64,000 nt of DNA from Burkholderiaceae bacterium (GCA_024235955.1 JACKLJ010000002.1:186001-250000), one strand, 5' to 3'. Numbered from the stretch's first letter, positions 25,411 through 32,887 are shown. Notes: generated by a model from the letters alone, not told the origin. Made by a program: numbers and translations.

Positions 25411-27372
25411 TCAGACGTAGAGGCCGTGCAGAAACCAGCGCGCCTCGTCCGCCGCGCCCGGACGCGCGGCGGTGGGCCGCTCGCGGAACACCCAGAGCAG
25501 CTCGGCGCGCGGGTTCTGGGCGATGAAGTAGTCCCTGCTGACCGCGCCCCCACGCTCCGCTGCTTCGCATGCTGCGCTGCCCCCCGAGGGGGCCCTCGCC
25601 GCCTTGGGACGGCCCGGCGGCGGCGAGATCGCGCCCCCACGCTCCACGACTTCGTCTGTTGCGCTGCCCCAAGCCGGGGATGGGGCCCCGGCTTCGCCAG
25701 GCCTTGGGGCCGCACCCCGCCTTGGGAACGGCCCGGCGGCGGGGTGGCCCCCACGCTCCCGCGCCGCAGGCAGTGCGCCTTCTTCCGCCTCGGCATCCGA
25801 CCACCAGCCGGCCTCGATGCGGCGCGGCTCGGTCAGCAGACGCAGCGGGCCGCGGTAATGCGGCTGGCCGCCGTGCACGGGCAGGGCCAACGGCTCGGGC
25901 AGCAGGGTGGTGGGTGCCAGGGCGTCGGGCCAGTCGGCAGGCAGGCCGGGGGACATGGATGAAGGTGGCCGGCGTGGGCCATCGCCGGTGGCTGCGCCGG
26001 CCTGCCCTGCGTTCGGGCGGGTACCGGGTGGCCTTCGATCGCCCCCAACCGTTCGGGCTGCGCCTGGCTGGGCCTCGCGCGGCGCTTCGACAGGCTCAGC
26101 GTGAACGGTTGGAGATGCTTGAACGCGATTCGACATAAGACCTTCGATCCGTACGTGCTTCTGCGCAGCAGGTGTCGAGGCCATCGCTGAATCGCCACGG
26201 CCCTGCGCCCGCTTCCCGCGCGGCCGGCCGGCCTGCGGCGCCGGCGCGGCCAGCAGCGCCTCGGCCGGGTGCCAGCGCTGGCGGCGTTCCGGCCGGTGGT
26301 CGGCCTGCGGCTCGGCTGCCAGCAACTGGCCGGGGCCCAGGCGGGCGCTGACGCGTTCGATGAACACGTGCAGCGGATCGCCCCCGCGCCGATCCTGCGG
26401 CAGCAGGCTGTGGCTGGCGGCCTGCCAGGGCGCGGTGCGCAGCGCGCTCAGGGCCAGCCCCACCGCCGGCGCCAGCATGGGGGTGCGCGCCAGCCGCTCG
26501 GCCAGCAGGCGGCGCAGGTGCTCGGTATGCTGCACCGGCTCGGCGGTGCCGACGACCAGCGCCTGCTCGGGCGGCAGCTCCTGCCCGTTCAGGCGACGCA
26601 CGTCGAGCCGCCAGCGCAGCTCCACCGCCAGCACGCCGAGCTGGCGCGCGCGCAGCCACAGCTGCAGGCTGGCCAGCAGGCGGCTGGCACTCCACAGCAG
26701 GGCCGGCGCGGTGTCCGCCCGCGTGGGCAATTCCAGCCGCTCGGCAAAGCGCTCCGGCAGCGTGGCCCAGGGGTACACGTCGGGCGCGCGGCCGAAGGCG
26801 ACGTCCAGCGCCTGCACCAGCTCGGGGCCGAAGCGCCGCGCCAGCCCGGCGCGCGGCAGTGCTGCCAGATCGCCCCAGCTGCGGCAGCCCAGCCGCGCCA
26901 GCACCGGCAGGTGCGGCCGCGCGGCGCTGAGGGTGTGCAGCGGCAGATCGGATGCGCGGGCGACGCGGCCCGCGCCGCCTTCCACCCGTAGCCGCAGGCA
27001 CGCCAAAGCTACCAAACTTGTAGCTGCCTGCGCCTGCCGTGCAAGGTCTGTATGCGGATTGGACTCAAAAATCTGCTGCAGCAGCGCACGCCGACCGCCC
27101 CACAGGCGCAAGGTGCCTGACACCTCCAGCAGCAGCGCCTCATCCACCCAGGCGACGTGCGGGGTGAACTGCAACGCCCACCAGGCTAGGGCTTCGGGCG
27201 AAGGGGCGGCGAGGCCAGCCCAGGGCTGCCCGGCTTCGGCCTCCGGCGTGGCCATGCGGCCGCCCTCCTCGGCCTGCGGAAGCGCTGACGCGGCTCCGCC
27301 GACATGCGCGCCCACGACGACCGCCGCCTCGCCCGTCAGCACCTCAAGCGGCCACTGCAAGGCGATCCACAT
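25411..27372 (-). CDS. imuB: ImuB, inactive Y-family polymerase homologue of the SOS mutasome, 653 aa
   Basis: ImuB acts as the hub that links DnaE2 and ImuA to the replication clamp. It begins MWIALQWPLEVLTG (27372); the longer upstream frame is antisense-like and overlaps imuA. The little-finger-like part includes LPVLARLGCRSWGDLAALPRAGLARRFG. The C-terminus ends EARWFLHGLYV, the usual end of ImuB. Catalytic acidic residues of true Y-family polymerases are not evident, as expected. It contains three kinds of in-frame repeat: CR-1 (27006-27073), CR-4 (26045-26112) and CR-3 (25546-25766). Normal length is about 480-520, so well over 100 residues are extra. It overlaps imuA by 29 nt. Confidence 0.9.
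   Translation of the reverse strand: MWIALQWPLEVLTGEAAVVVGAHVGGAASALPQAEEGGRMATPEAEAGQPWAGLAAPSPEALAWWALQFTPHVAWVDEALLLEVSGTLRLWGGRRALLQQIFESNPHTDLARQAQAATSLVALACLRLRVEGGAGRVARASDLPLHTLSAARPHLPVLARLGCRSWGDLAALPRAGLARRFGPELVQALDVAFGRAPDVYPWATLPERFAERLELPTRADTAPALLWSASRLLASLQLWLRARQLGVLAVELRWRLDVRRLNGQELPPEQALVVGTAEPVQHTEHLRRLLAERLARTPMLAPAVGLALSALRTAPWQAASHSLLPQDRRGGDPLHVFIERVSARLGPGQLLAAEPQADHRPERRQRWHPAEALLAAPAPQAGRPRGKRAQGRGDSAMASTPAAQKHVRIEGLMSNRVQASPTVHAEPVEAPREAQPGAARTVGGDRRPPGTRPNAGQAGAATGDGPRRPPSSMSPGLPADWPDALAPTTLLPEPLALPVHGGQPHYRGPLRLLTEPRRIEAGWWSDAEAEEGALPAARERGGHPAAGPFPRRGAAPRPGEAGAPSPAWGSATDEVVERGGAISPPPGRPKAARAPSGGSAACEAAERGGAVSRDYFIAQNPRAELLWVFRERPTAARPGAADEARWFLHGLYV
25546..25766. 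repeat. CR-3 array (two units plus partial) inside imuB
   Basis: Same layout as in dnaE2: unit, unit, truncated CCCCCACGCT. Unit 2 carries an extra ~30 bp (GCCGGGGATGGGGCCCCGGC). It is translated in frame near the C-terminus as ERGGHPAAGPFPRRGAA, SATDEVVERGGAISPPPGRP and SGGSAACEAAERGG, just before SRDYFIAQNPRAELLWVF. Confidence 0.92.
26045..26112. repeat. CR-4 element with 10-bp inverted ends inside imuB
   Basis: CCAACCGTTC at 26045-26054 and its reverse complement GAACGGTTGG at 26103-26112 bound a 68 bp segment containing CTTCGACAGGCTCAGC. It is translated as SPTVHAEPVEAPREAQPG within a Pro/Arg/Gly-rich linker of imuB. Confidence 0.8.
27006..27073 (+). repeat. CR-1 repeat inside imuB
   Basis: CTTGTAGCTGCCTGCGCCTG, then CAAGGTCTGTATGCGGATTG and GACTCAAAAATC. 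Translated FESNPHTDLARQAQAATSL, replacing a short loop after RRALLQQI. Confidence 0.85.
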
Positions 27373-28120
27373 CGCGCGCTCCTTCTGGCCTGCCTGCCCA
27401 TCGGGCGGGGAACGGCAGCACCTGAGCCCCCGCACCCTGCCGGGCCGCGCCGGCGGCCAGCAGCGCACGCAGGACCGGTGGCTGCACAGGCAACCGCAGC
27501 GGCGCGGCCAGCGGCGGACCGCGCCGCTTGACGATGTGTACCAGCAGCGGCGCCGCCCCCTGCCCCGGCAACCCCTGCGGCATCGCCTCGCCCAGTTCCA
27601 GCCGCAACCGCAGCGGCGCGGGCGAAGCACCGCGCGCCGCCTGCGCGGGCCGCACTGCGAACAGCAAAACGTCGCCCCGCTGGGCCGCCGTCAGGTGCAG
27701 GCGCCGCAGTTCAGCCTCGCGCGCATGTGGCAGCCACGCCAGCACGGCCGCCACACCGGCGCAACGCAGCGCCTGCTCGGCCATCCACGGGCATTCATCC
27801 GGCGCCCACAGCACCTGCGTTGGCAGCAGCCCGGCCGCCGCCAGCGCAGGCAGATAAGGCGGCTGCGGCACGCCCATCAGCAGCACCGCCCCGCCCCGCT
27901 GCCGCACGGCCAGCGCCGGCAGCAGCAACGGCCACAGGGGCGCCTCGCCCTCCTCCGGTTGCAGCAGATCGACGAGCCCGCCCAACGGCCAGCCACCGCC
28001 GGGCAGTTCGGCGTCCAGCGCGGCCTGGCCGGTGACCACCACCCTGGAGGGCACACCCGCATGCAACATGTCGGCCCGCCATATCGGGGTACGCGTGGAG
28101 GTTGAAGCAATGGATGGCAC
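27344..28120 (-). CDS. imuA: ImuA, SOS mutasome accessory protein, 258 aa
   Basis: ImuA (RecA/SulA-like) of the imuA-imuB-dnaE2 mutagenesis cassette. It reads IWRADMLHAG, then TGQAALDAELPGGGWPLGGLVDLLQPEEG, a RecA-like region around the degenerate P-loop, then VLWAPDECPWMAEQALR and FPARWAGRPEGARDVDRLAVAA at the end. The GTG at 28120 is preferred because it lies just downstream of a LexA-type operator and leaves the usual WRAD N-terminus. An ATG at 28069 is possible but would remove that segment. Its 3' end overlaps imuB by 29 nt. Confidence 0.9.
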   Translation of the reverse strand: MPSIASTSTRTPIWRADMLHAGVPSRVVVTGQAALDAELPGGGWPLGGLVDLLQPEEGEAPLWPLLLPALAVRQRGGAVLLMGVPQPPYLPALAAAGLLPTQVLWAPDECPWMAEQALRCAGVAAVLAWLPHAREAELRRLHLTAAQRGDVLLFAVRPAQAARGASPAPLRLRLELGEAMPQGLPGQGAAPLLVHIVKRRGPPLAAPLRLPVQPPVLRALLAAGAARQGAGAQVLPFPARWAGRPEGARDVDRLAVAA

Positions 28121-28130
28121 GGCTGCAAAT

Positions 28131-28150
28131 AACTGTGTTTATAAACAGTA
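28131..28150 (-). promoter_or_regulatory. LexA box upstream of imuA
   Basis: AACTGTGTTTATAAACAGTA contains CTGT-N8-ACAG (28133-28148), the LexA consensus form. It lies 10 nt before the imuA GTG and overlaps the candidate -10 described next, so LexA should block initiation until DNA damage. Confidence 0.88.
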
Positions 28151-28167
28151 TTTTGAGCCCGCCGCAA
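28139..28167 (-). promoter_or_regulatory. Candidate sigma-70 promoter for imuA-imuB-dnaE2
   Basis: On the minus strand TTGCGG (28162-28167), a 17 nt spacer and TTATAA (28139-28144). The -10 is embedded in the LexA box. The resulting leader would be very short and lacks a clear Shine-Dalgarno. Confidence 0.55.
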
Positions 28168-28312
28168 CAACTCTGGCAAGCGCTTTACGCGACGAACGGC
28201 GCGGGCTGACTGGGTGTGGGCTGGCTGCTATCGAGGCAGGAGCTGACGTGCCTCGGCAGGCGGCTTAAAGACCTGAAAAGCCCGCTCCACCGGCAGACGC
28301 ATGAGCAGGAAA

Positions 28313-28335
28313 GATGCGCATAAAATACGCGCATC
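28313..28335. promoter_or_regulatory. Palindromic operator candidate upstream of ccdA
   Basis: GATGCGC, 9 nt, GCGCATC form a perfect 7-bp inverted repeat. The spacer CATAAAATA... includes a TAAAAT -10-like hexamer, 18 nt before the ccdA start. CcdA-type antitoxins autorepress through such sites. Confidence 0.55.
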
Positions 28336-28352
28336 ATCGACATGGAGCCACC

Positions 28353-28592
28353 ATGAGACACTTGGACAATGCCCCCAAGAAAGCCACCAACCTGTCGCTC
28401 AACAGCAAGGTCCTGGAGATGGCGCGCGAAATGGGCATGAACATTTCGCAGACGGTGGACGAACTGCTGGCAGCCGAGGTCAAACGGCGCTACTGGGAAA
28501 GGTGGGCCGAGGAGAACAAGGAAGCCGTCGCCGCGTACAACGCGCGCATCGCCAAGGAAGGCTTGCCGCTGGCCAAATACCGCAGCTTCTGA
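28353..28592 (+). CDS. ccdA: CcdA-type antitoxin, 79 aa
   Basis: Type II antitoxin of the CcdA family. The N-terminal ribbon-helix-helix region KKATNLSLNSKVLEMAREMGMNIS would bind the operator. The C-terminal LLAAEVKRRYWERWAEENKEAV helix resembles the CcdB-binding part of CcdA, which carries a similar W-xx-EN pattern. The ATG at 28353 follows GGAG with good spacing; a longer frame from 28314 would run across the operator. The toxin gene starts 1 nt after its stop. Confidence 0.9.
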   Translation: MRHLDNAPKKATNLSLNSKVLEMAREMGMNISQTVDELLAAEVKRRYWERWAEENKEAVAAYNARIAKEGLPLAKYRSF

Positions 28593-28593
28593 C

Positions 28594-28908
28594 ATGGCCC
28601 GCTTCGACGTCTACCGACACCCGGATGCGATGCTGCGCAAGCACACGCCCTTCCTCATGGACGTGCAGAACGATTACATCAGCAGCATCGACACACGCGT
28701 GGTGCTACCAATGCGAGCCGCGACAATGGCCGGCACACCCATGCGCGACCTCAACCCCGCTTTCGACATCGACGGCCTCCAGGTCGTTCTGGATGCACCG
28801 GCAATCGCGGCTTTTCCCGCAGCGGAGTTGCGTACCCCCGTCGTGAACTTGCGCGCACAGGCCGAACACATCGTCAATGCGCTCGACACCCTTTTCGGCT
28901 CCTATTGA
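28594..28908 (+). CDS. ccdB: CcdB-type toxin, 104 aa
   Basis: CcdB-family gyrase-poison-like toxin. It reads MARFDVYRHPD, PFLMDVQNDYISSIDTRVVLPM, then FDIDGLQVVLDAPAIAAFPAAELRTPVVNLRAQ and ends NALDTLFGSY, covering the full family length. The C-terminal Trp-Gly-Ile of plasmid F CcdB, needed for gyrase poisoning, is replaced by Gly-Ser-Tyr, so toxicity or target may differ. It is tightly coupled to ccdA and followed after 13 nt by a protease gene. Confidence 0.88.
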   Translation: MARFDVYRHPDAMLRKHTPFLMDVQNDYISSIDTRVVLPMRAATMAGTPMRDLNPAFDIDGLQVVLDAPAIAAFPAAELRTPVVNLRAQAEHIVNALDTLFGSY

Positions 28909-28921
28909 GAAAGAGGTTTCC

Positions 28922-29866
28922 GTGGACACATCATCTGAGGGAGCCATTCGTGCTTATCGGCGAGAGCAGCAGAACCCCTATGCATGCCTGGATCTACTAG
29001 AGGAGTTAGACCAACTCAAAGCTGATCGGCGAAGACTGGAGAACCAGTATGCCCATGCAAATGAACTGGAGGCGCTGAGCGAACTTGTGCTGCAGCCTAA
29101 CTCTGAGCGAGCAGATGCTCAGCCAAAGTTGCAACACCCTCACCGAACTGGACCTGCCCGCGAATCGAGCCCCCAGCGGGAGCGACGAAACTGGATTGAA
29201 AGACTTGCACGTGAGCAGCACCAACAAATCTGGAGCAAGCGCGCGATCCTTTTCGCGGATCATGCGACACGCCGTCCAATCGACATGATCGATCCGATCA
29301 TCGTGCTAGAGCTTCTGGGATATGAGGTGGAAACCCACGGCGCTCTAGGCTCCATGGCGAACAGCGACCGACATGCCTCGAAGGTGGCTGGGCTCATAGA
29401 CAAGACCTCTCGCAAAGTACTTCTTTCCAGCGGCTTTCCAATTCCAGTGAGAAATTTCACCGCCGCTCACGAGCTTGGTCATGCGGTGATGCACGACTTT
29501 CGAGGCATGCACCGAGATCGCGCCACGGATGGCTCGCTCTCGAGTCGAGATGGCGTTGAACGAGAAGCTGACATCTTCGCATCCATGTTTCTGATGCCGA
29601 GGAGGTTGGTGAAGCAAGAATTTGAAGCCCGATTCGGACGCTCCCCTTTCCCTTGGAACGAGGAAACGCGCTTTGCGCTCGGTGGTTCGCTTCCATATGA
29701 ACGATGGGAGCCAGCATCGACTCGCGCGCTTGCCCAGCTACTGAGCAGCGCAGCTGGATTCAATGGGATGAACTTCATACCGCTGTTCAAATTGTTTCGG
29801 GTTTCCGAATGGGCCATGGCCATCCGACTCGAAGAACTCCAATTGGTGGAAAAACATCATGGCTGA
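28922..29866 (+). CDS. ImmA/IrrE-family metallo-endopeptidase, 314 aa
   Basis: Zinc protease of the ImmA/IrrE group, whose members cleave specific repressors after stress or in mobile elements. The motif AAHELGHAVMHD lies at about 181-192, and a downstream EREADIFASMFLMP supplies the third ligand. The C-terminal RVSEWAMAIRLEELQLV matches the family's end. The first ~100 residues are polar and helical (LLEELDQLKADRRRLENQY), probably a coiled coil, with no helix-turn-helix. The GTG at 28922 follows AAGAGG. The gene is visibly lower in GC than the rest of the window, suggesting horizontal transfer. It overlaps the predicted thyA start. No cognate XRE repressor gene is adjacent. Confidence 0.87.
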   Translation: MDTSSEGAIRAYRREQQNPYACLDLLEELDQLKADRRRLENQYAHANELEALSELVLQPNSERADAQPKLQHPHRTGPARESSPQRERRNWIERLAREQHQQIWSKRAILFADHATRRPIDMIDPIIVLELLGYEVETHGALGSMANSDRHASKVAGLIDKTSRKVLLSSGFPIPVRNFTAAHELGHAVMHDFRGMHRDRATDGSLSSRDGVEREADIFASMFLMPRRLVKQEFEARFGRSPFPWNEETRFALGGSLPYERWEPASTRALAQLLSSAAGFNGMNFIPLFKLFRVSEWAMAIRLEELQLVEKHHG

Positions 29867-30782
29867 TCGTCCTCACCCAAAGCTAATGATCGTTGGGCAC
29901 GATCAATCTGGCGCCTCGACCGATGTTCCCGAGCAGCGGAGCGCCTTGGCTGCACAATCCGCGCCCCACCCCATCCGCCATCAGTACGAAGACTTCATGC
30001 GCCATGTGTTCGAGCATGGCGTGTTCAAGGCCGACCGCACCGGCACCGGCACGCGCAGCGTGTTCGGCCACCAGATGCGGTTCGACCTGAACGAGGGCTT
30101 CCCGCTGGTGACGACCAAGAAGGTGCACCTGAAAAGCATCATCTACGAGCTGTTGTGGTTCCTGCGCGGCGACGGCAACGCCAGATGGCTGCAGGAGCGC
30201 GGCGTAACCATCTGGGACGAATGGGCGAAGCCCGACGGCGACCTGGGCCCGGTGTACGGCGTGCAGTGGCGCAGCTGGCCCGCGCCCACCCCCGACAACC
30301 CCAACGGCCACATCGACCAGATCGCCGAGGTGGTGAAGCAGCTCAAAGCCAACCCGGATTCGCGCCGCATCATCGTCAGCGCCTGGAACGTGGCCGATCT
30401 GCCGCAGATGGCGCTGATGCCCTGCCACGCCTTCTTCCAGTTCTACGTGGCCGACGGCCGCCTGAGTTGCCAGCTCTACCAGCGCAGCGCCGACATCTTT
30501 CTGGGCGTGCCCTTCAACATCGCCAGCTACGCGCTGCTCACCCACATGCTGGCGCAGCAGTGCGACCTGGCCGTGGGCGATTTCATCTGGACCGGCGGCG
30601 ATTGCCATATCTACAGCAACCACTTCGATCAGGTGCAGGAGCAGCTCAGCCGCACGCCCTACCCCTACCCCACGCTGCACATCAAGCGCCGGCCGCCCTC
30701 GATCTTCGACTACCAGTACGAGGATTTCGAAGTGGTGGATTACCAGCACCACGCGGCCATCAAGGCCCCGGTTGCAGTATAA
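29859..30782 (+). CDS. thyA: Thymidylate synthase
   Basis: Converts dUMP to dTMP using 5,10-methylene-tetrahydrofolate. Folate/dUMP motifs are RTGTGTRSVFGHQMRFDL, the catalytic Cys in ALMPCHAFFQFYV, QRSADIFLGVPFNIASYA and HIYSNHFDQV. The length from the frame's ATG (29859) is 307, about 30 residues longer than short-type ThyA. The extension (MADRPHPKLMIVGHDQSGAS) is encoded by the low-GC segment and overlaps the protease gene by 8 nt. A TTG at 29946 would give a normal 278-residue enzyme beginning near AAQSAPHPIRHQYEDF. The start is therefore uncertain. Confidence 0.93.
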   Translation: MADRPHPKLMIVGHDQSGASTDVPEQRSALAAQSAPHPIRHQYEDFMRHVFEHGVFKADRTGTGTRSVFGHQMRFDLNEGFPLVTTKKVHLKSIIYELLWFLRGDGNARWLQERGVTIWDEWAKPDGDLGPVYGVQWRSWPAPTPDNPNGHIDQIAEVVKQLKANPDSRRIIVSAWNVADLPQMALMPCHAFFQFYVADGRLSCQLYQRSADIFLGVPFNIASYALLTHMLAQQCDLAVGDFIWTGGDCHIYSNHFDQVQEQLSRTPYPYPTLHIKRRPPSIFDYQYEDFEVVDYQHHAAIKAPVAV

Positions 30783-30837
30783 AAACGCCTTCCCGCCCAG
30801 ACGTGGCGGGCGCAGGCAGCTCTCAATTCCATAGTAA
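30781..30837 (-). repeat. CR-1 short repeat, reverse orientation
   Basis: CCTTCCCGCCCAGACGTGG, then CGGGCGCAGGCAGCTCTCAA, filling the space between the thyA stop and the E1 alpha start. Confidence 0.88.
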
Positions 30838-30841
30838 CCGC

Positions 30842-31846
30842 ATGACCGATCTGCTCTCCCTTTACCGCACCATGGTGCGCATCCGCGCCTTCGAGGACGC
30901 GGCCGAAGTCGCCAGCCAGGGCGGCGTGGCCGTCTGGGGCAACGAGGCCTCGACCACCCAGCCCGCGCTGGTGCGCGGCCCGCTGCATCTGTCCACCGGG
31001 CAGGAAGCGGTGGCCGCCGGCGTGTGCGCGCACCTGAAGCCCGCCGACCTGCTCACCTCCACCCACCGCGGCCACGGCCACACGCTGGCCAAGGGCGCCG
31101 ACGCCACGAAGATGATGTGCGAGCTGTTCGGCCGCGCCAGCGGCTACAACGGCGGCAAGGGCGGCTCCATGCACATCGCCGATTTCTCGGTCGGCATGCT
31201 GGGCGCCAACGGCGTGGTGGCGGCCGGCCTGCCCATCGCCGTGGGCGCGGCGCAGGGGCTGAAGATCCGCGGGCAGGAGGCCATTGCCGTCTGCTTCTTC
31301 GGTGACGGCGCCATCAACCGCGGGCCGTTCATGGAAGCACTGAACTGGGCCGTGGTCTACCACCTGCCGGTGCTGTTCGTGTGCGAGGACAACCGCATCT
31401 CCGCCACCACCGAAAGCCGCGCCATGACGGCCGGCCCCGGCGCCAGCGCGCGCGCCACCGCCCTGGGGCTGCCCGCCGTGCAGGTGGACGGCACCGACGT
31501 GCAGGCCGTGAGCGAAGCGGCGGCCGAACTGGTTCGCGAGATCCGCGCCGGCAGCGGCCCGCGCCTGCTGCATGCGCTGACCGACCGGCACAAGGGCCAC
31601 GTCTCGGTGGACCCGGCCCTGTACCGCGACCCGGCGGCCGTGGCCGAGGCGCTGGCGCGCGACGGCATCGGCCGCACCCGCGCCCAGCTGCTGGCACAGG
31701 GCCAGGCCGCCGAGGTGGAGCGCGTCGAGCGCGAAGCCCGGGCCGAGATCGACGCCGCCGTGGCCGCCGCCACCGCCGCGCCCCTGCCCGACAGCAGCGC
31801 GGCCTACACCGACATCCAGAACACCGGCGCGGGGGTGTGGGCATGA
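30842..31846 (+). CDS. Thiamine-dependent 2-oxoacid/acetoin dehydrogenase E1, alpha subunit
   Basis: E1 alpha of a pyruvate/acetoin/branched-chain 2-oxoacid dehydrogenase type complex, 334 residues. STHRGHGHTLAKG and GRASGYNGGKGGSMHIAD precede the thiamine-diphosphate motif GDGAINRGPFMEALNWA...EDN (residues about 155-185). The end overlaps the beta-subunit gene by 4 nt (ATGA). E2 and E3 genes are not adjacent. Substrate specificity cannot be set from sequence; acetoin or pyruvate dehydrogenase are most similar by motif. Confidence 0.9.
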   Translation: MTDLLSLYRTMVRIRAFEDAAEVASQGGVAVWGNEASTTQPALVRGPLHLSTGQEAVAAGVCAHLKPADLLTSTHRGHGHTLAKGADATKMMCELFGRASGYNGGKGGSMHIADFSVGMLGANGVVAAGLPIAVGAAQGLKIRGQEAIAVCFFGDGAINRGPFMEALNWAVVYHLPVLFVCEDNRISATTESRAMTAGPGASARATALGLPAVQVDGTDVQAVSEAAAELVREIRAGSGPRLLHALTDRHKGHVSVDPALYRDPAAVAEALARDGIGRTRAQLLAQGQAAEVERVEREARAEIDAAVAAATAAPLPDSSAAYTDIQNTGAGVWA

Positions 31847-32880
31847 ACGCACCGGAACGCCAGGCGCTGGCACCCCAGGCCAGCCAGCCACAGGAGACAC
31901 CCTTGAACGCGGTCACCATGACCTACGCCCAGGCCGCCGCACTGGCGCTTTCGATGACCATGGAGCGCGACCCGGCCGTGGTCGCGCTGGGCGAAGACCT
32001 GGGCCGCGGCGGCGTGTTCGGCCAGTACCGCGACGAAGGCGGCGCGCCGCTGGTCAAGCGCTTCGGCCCGCAGCGCGTGATCGACACGCCGATTTCCGAA
32101 AGCACCATCGTCGGCGCCGCCGTGGGCATGGCGCTGGCCGGCTGCACGCCGGTGGTCGAGCTGCGCGTGGTGGACTTCGCGCTCTGCGCCATCGACGAGG
32201 TGGTCAACCAGGCCGCCAAGAACCGCTACATGTTCGGCGGCCAGGGCCGGGTCCCGATGGTGATGCGCATGCCGATCGGCATCTGGTCGTCCTCGGCCGC
32301 GCAGCACAGCCAGTCGCTGGAAGCCTGGTTCGCCCATATCCCCGGCCTGGTGGTGGTGGCGCCCGGTACCGCGGCTGACAACCACGGCCTGCTGCTGGCC
32401 GCGCTGCAGTCGGGCGACCCGGTGGTCTACATGGAGCACAAGGAGCTGTGGGGCACGCCCGGCAGCGTGACGCCCGGCCAGGTGGTGCCGCTGGGCCAGG
32501 CACGCACGGTGCGCGAAGGCAGCGAGGTGACCATCGTCTCCTGGTCGCGCCAGCTGCAGGCCTGCGAGCAGGCGGCCGGGCAACTGGCCGCGCAAGGCGT
32601 GCAGGCCGAGCTGATCGACCTGCGCACGCTCTGGCCGTGGGACAAGAACGCGGTGCTGACCAGCGTCGCCAAGACCGGCCGCCTGCTGGTGGTGCACGAG
32701 GCGATCCAGGTGGCCGGCTTCGGCGCCGAGATCGCCGCCACCGTGGCCGAGCTCACCGGCGCCCGCGTCGCCCGCCTGGGCGCGCCGCGCATCCCCGTGG
32801 GCTACGCGAGCACGCTGGAAGCCGAGGCGCGCATCGGGGCGGACAAGATCGTCGCCGCCGCCACCCGCCTCATGGGGTGA
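31843..32880 (+). CDS. Thiamine-dependent 2-oxoacid/acetoin dehydrogenase E1, beta subunit
   Basis: Partner of the preceding gene, 345 residues. The transketolase-like pyrimidine domain has ALGEDLGRGGVFGQYRD, DTPISESTIVGAAVGMALAG and NRYMFGGQGRVPMVMRMPIG. The C-terminal domain has EVTIVSWSRQLQ and LLVVHEAIQVAGFGAEIA. A polar 25-residue N-terminal extension (to NAVTMTYAQAA) precedes the core, and an internal ATG at 31918 would remove it. folA starts 8 nt after the stop, so this pair sits between thyA and folA, probably in one transcript. Confidence 0.9.
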   Translation: MNAPERQALAPQASQPQETPLNAVTMTYAQAAALALSMTMERDPAVVALGEDLGRGGVFGQYRDEGGAPLVKRFGPQRVIDTPISESTIVGAAVGMALAGCTPVVELRVVDFALCAIDEVVNQAAKNRYMFGGQGRVPMVMRMPIGIWSSSAAQHSQSLEAWFAHIPGLVVVAPGTAADNHGLLLAALQSGDPVVYMEHKELWGTPGSVTPGQVVPLGQARTVREGSEVTIVSWSRQLQACEQAAGQLAAQGVQAELIDLRTLWPWDKNAVLTSVAKTGRLLVVHEAIQVAGFGAEIAATVAELTGARVARLGAPRIPVGYASTLEAEARIGADKIVAAATRLMG

Positions 32881-32887
32881 TGCGCGC

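Noticed and set aside
25403..25804. Upstream extension of dnaE2 into imuB
   Set aside because: It arises only because the CR-3 array is open in all frames; the conserved SFKELQRRAQEAARLAR start is at 25402.
27373..27630. Upstream extension of imuB
   Set aside because: Arg/Cys-rich shadow of imuA; conserved ImuB sequence begins MWIALQWPLE at 27372.
28594..29866. Possible prophage or integrative element ends around the lower-GC island
   Set aside because: No integrase, tRNA target or flanking direct repeat could be seen, so only horizontal origin is proposed.
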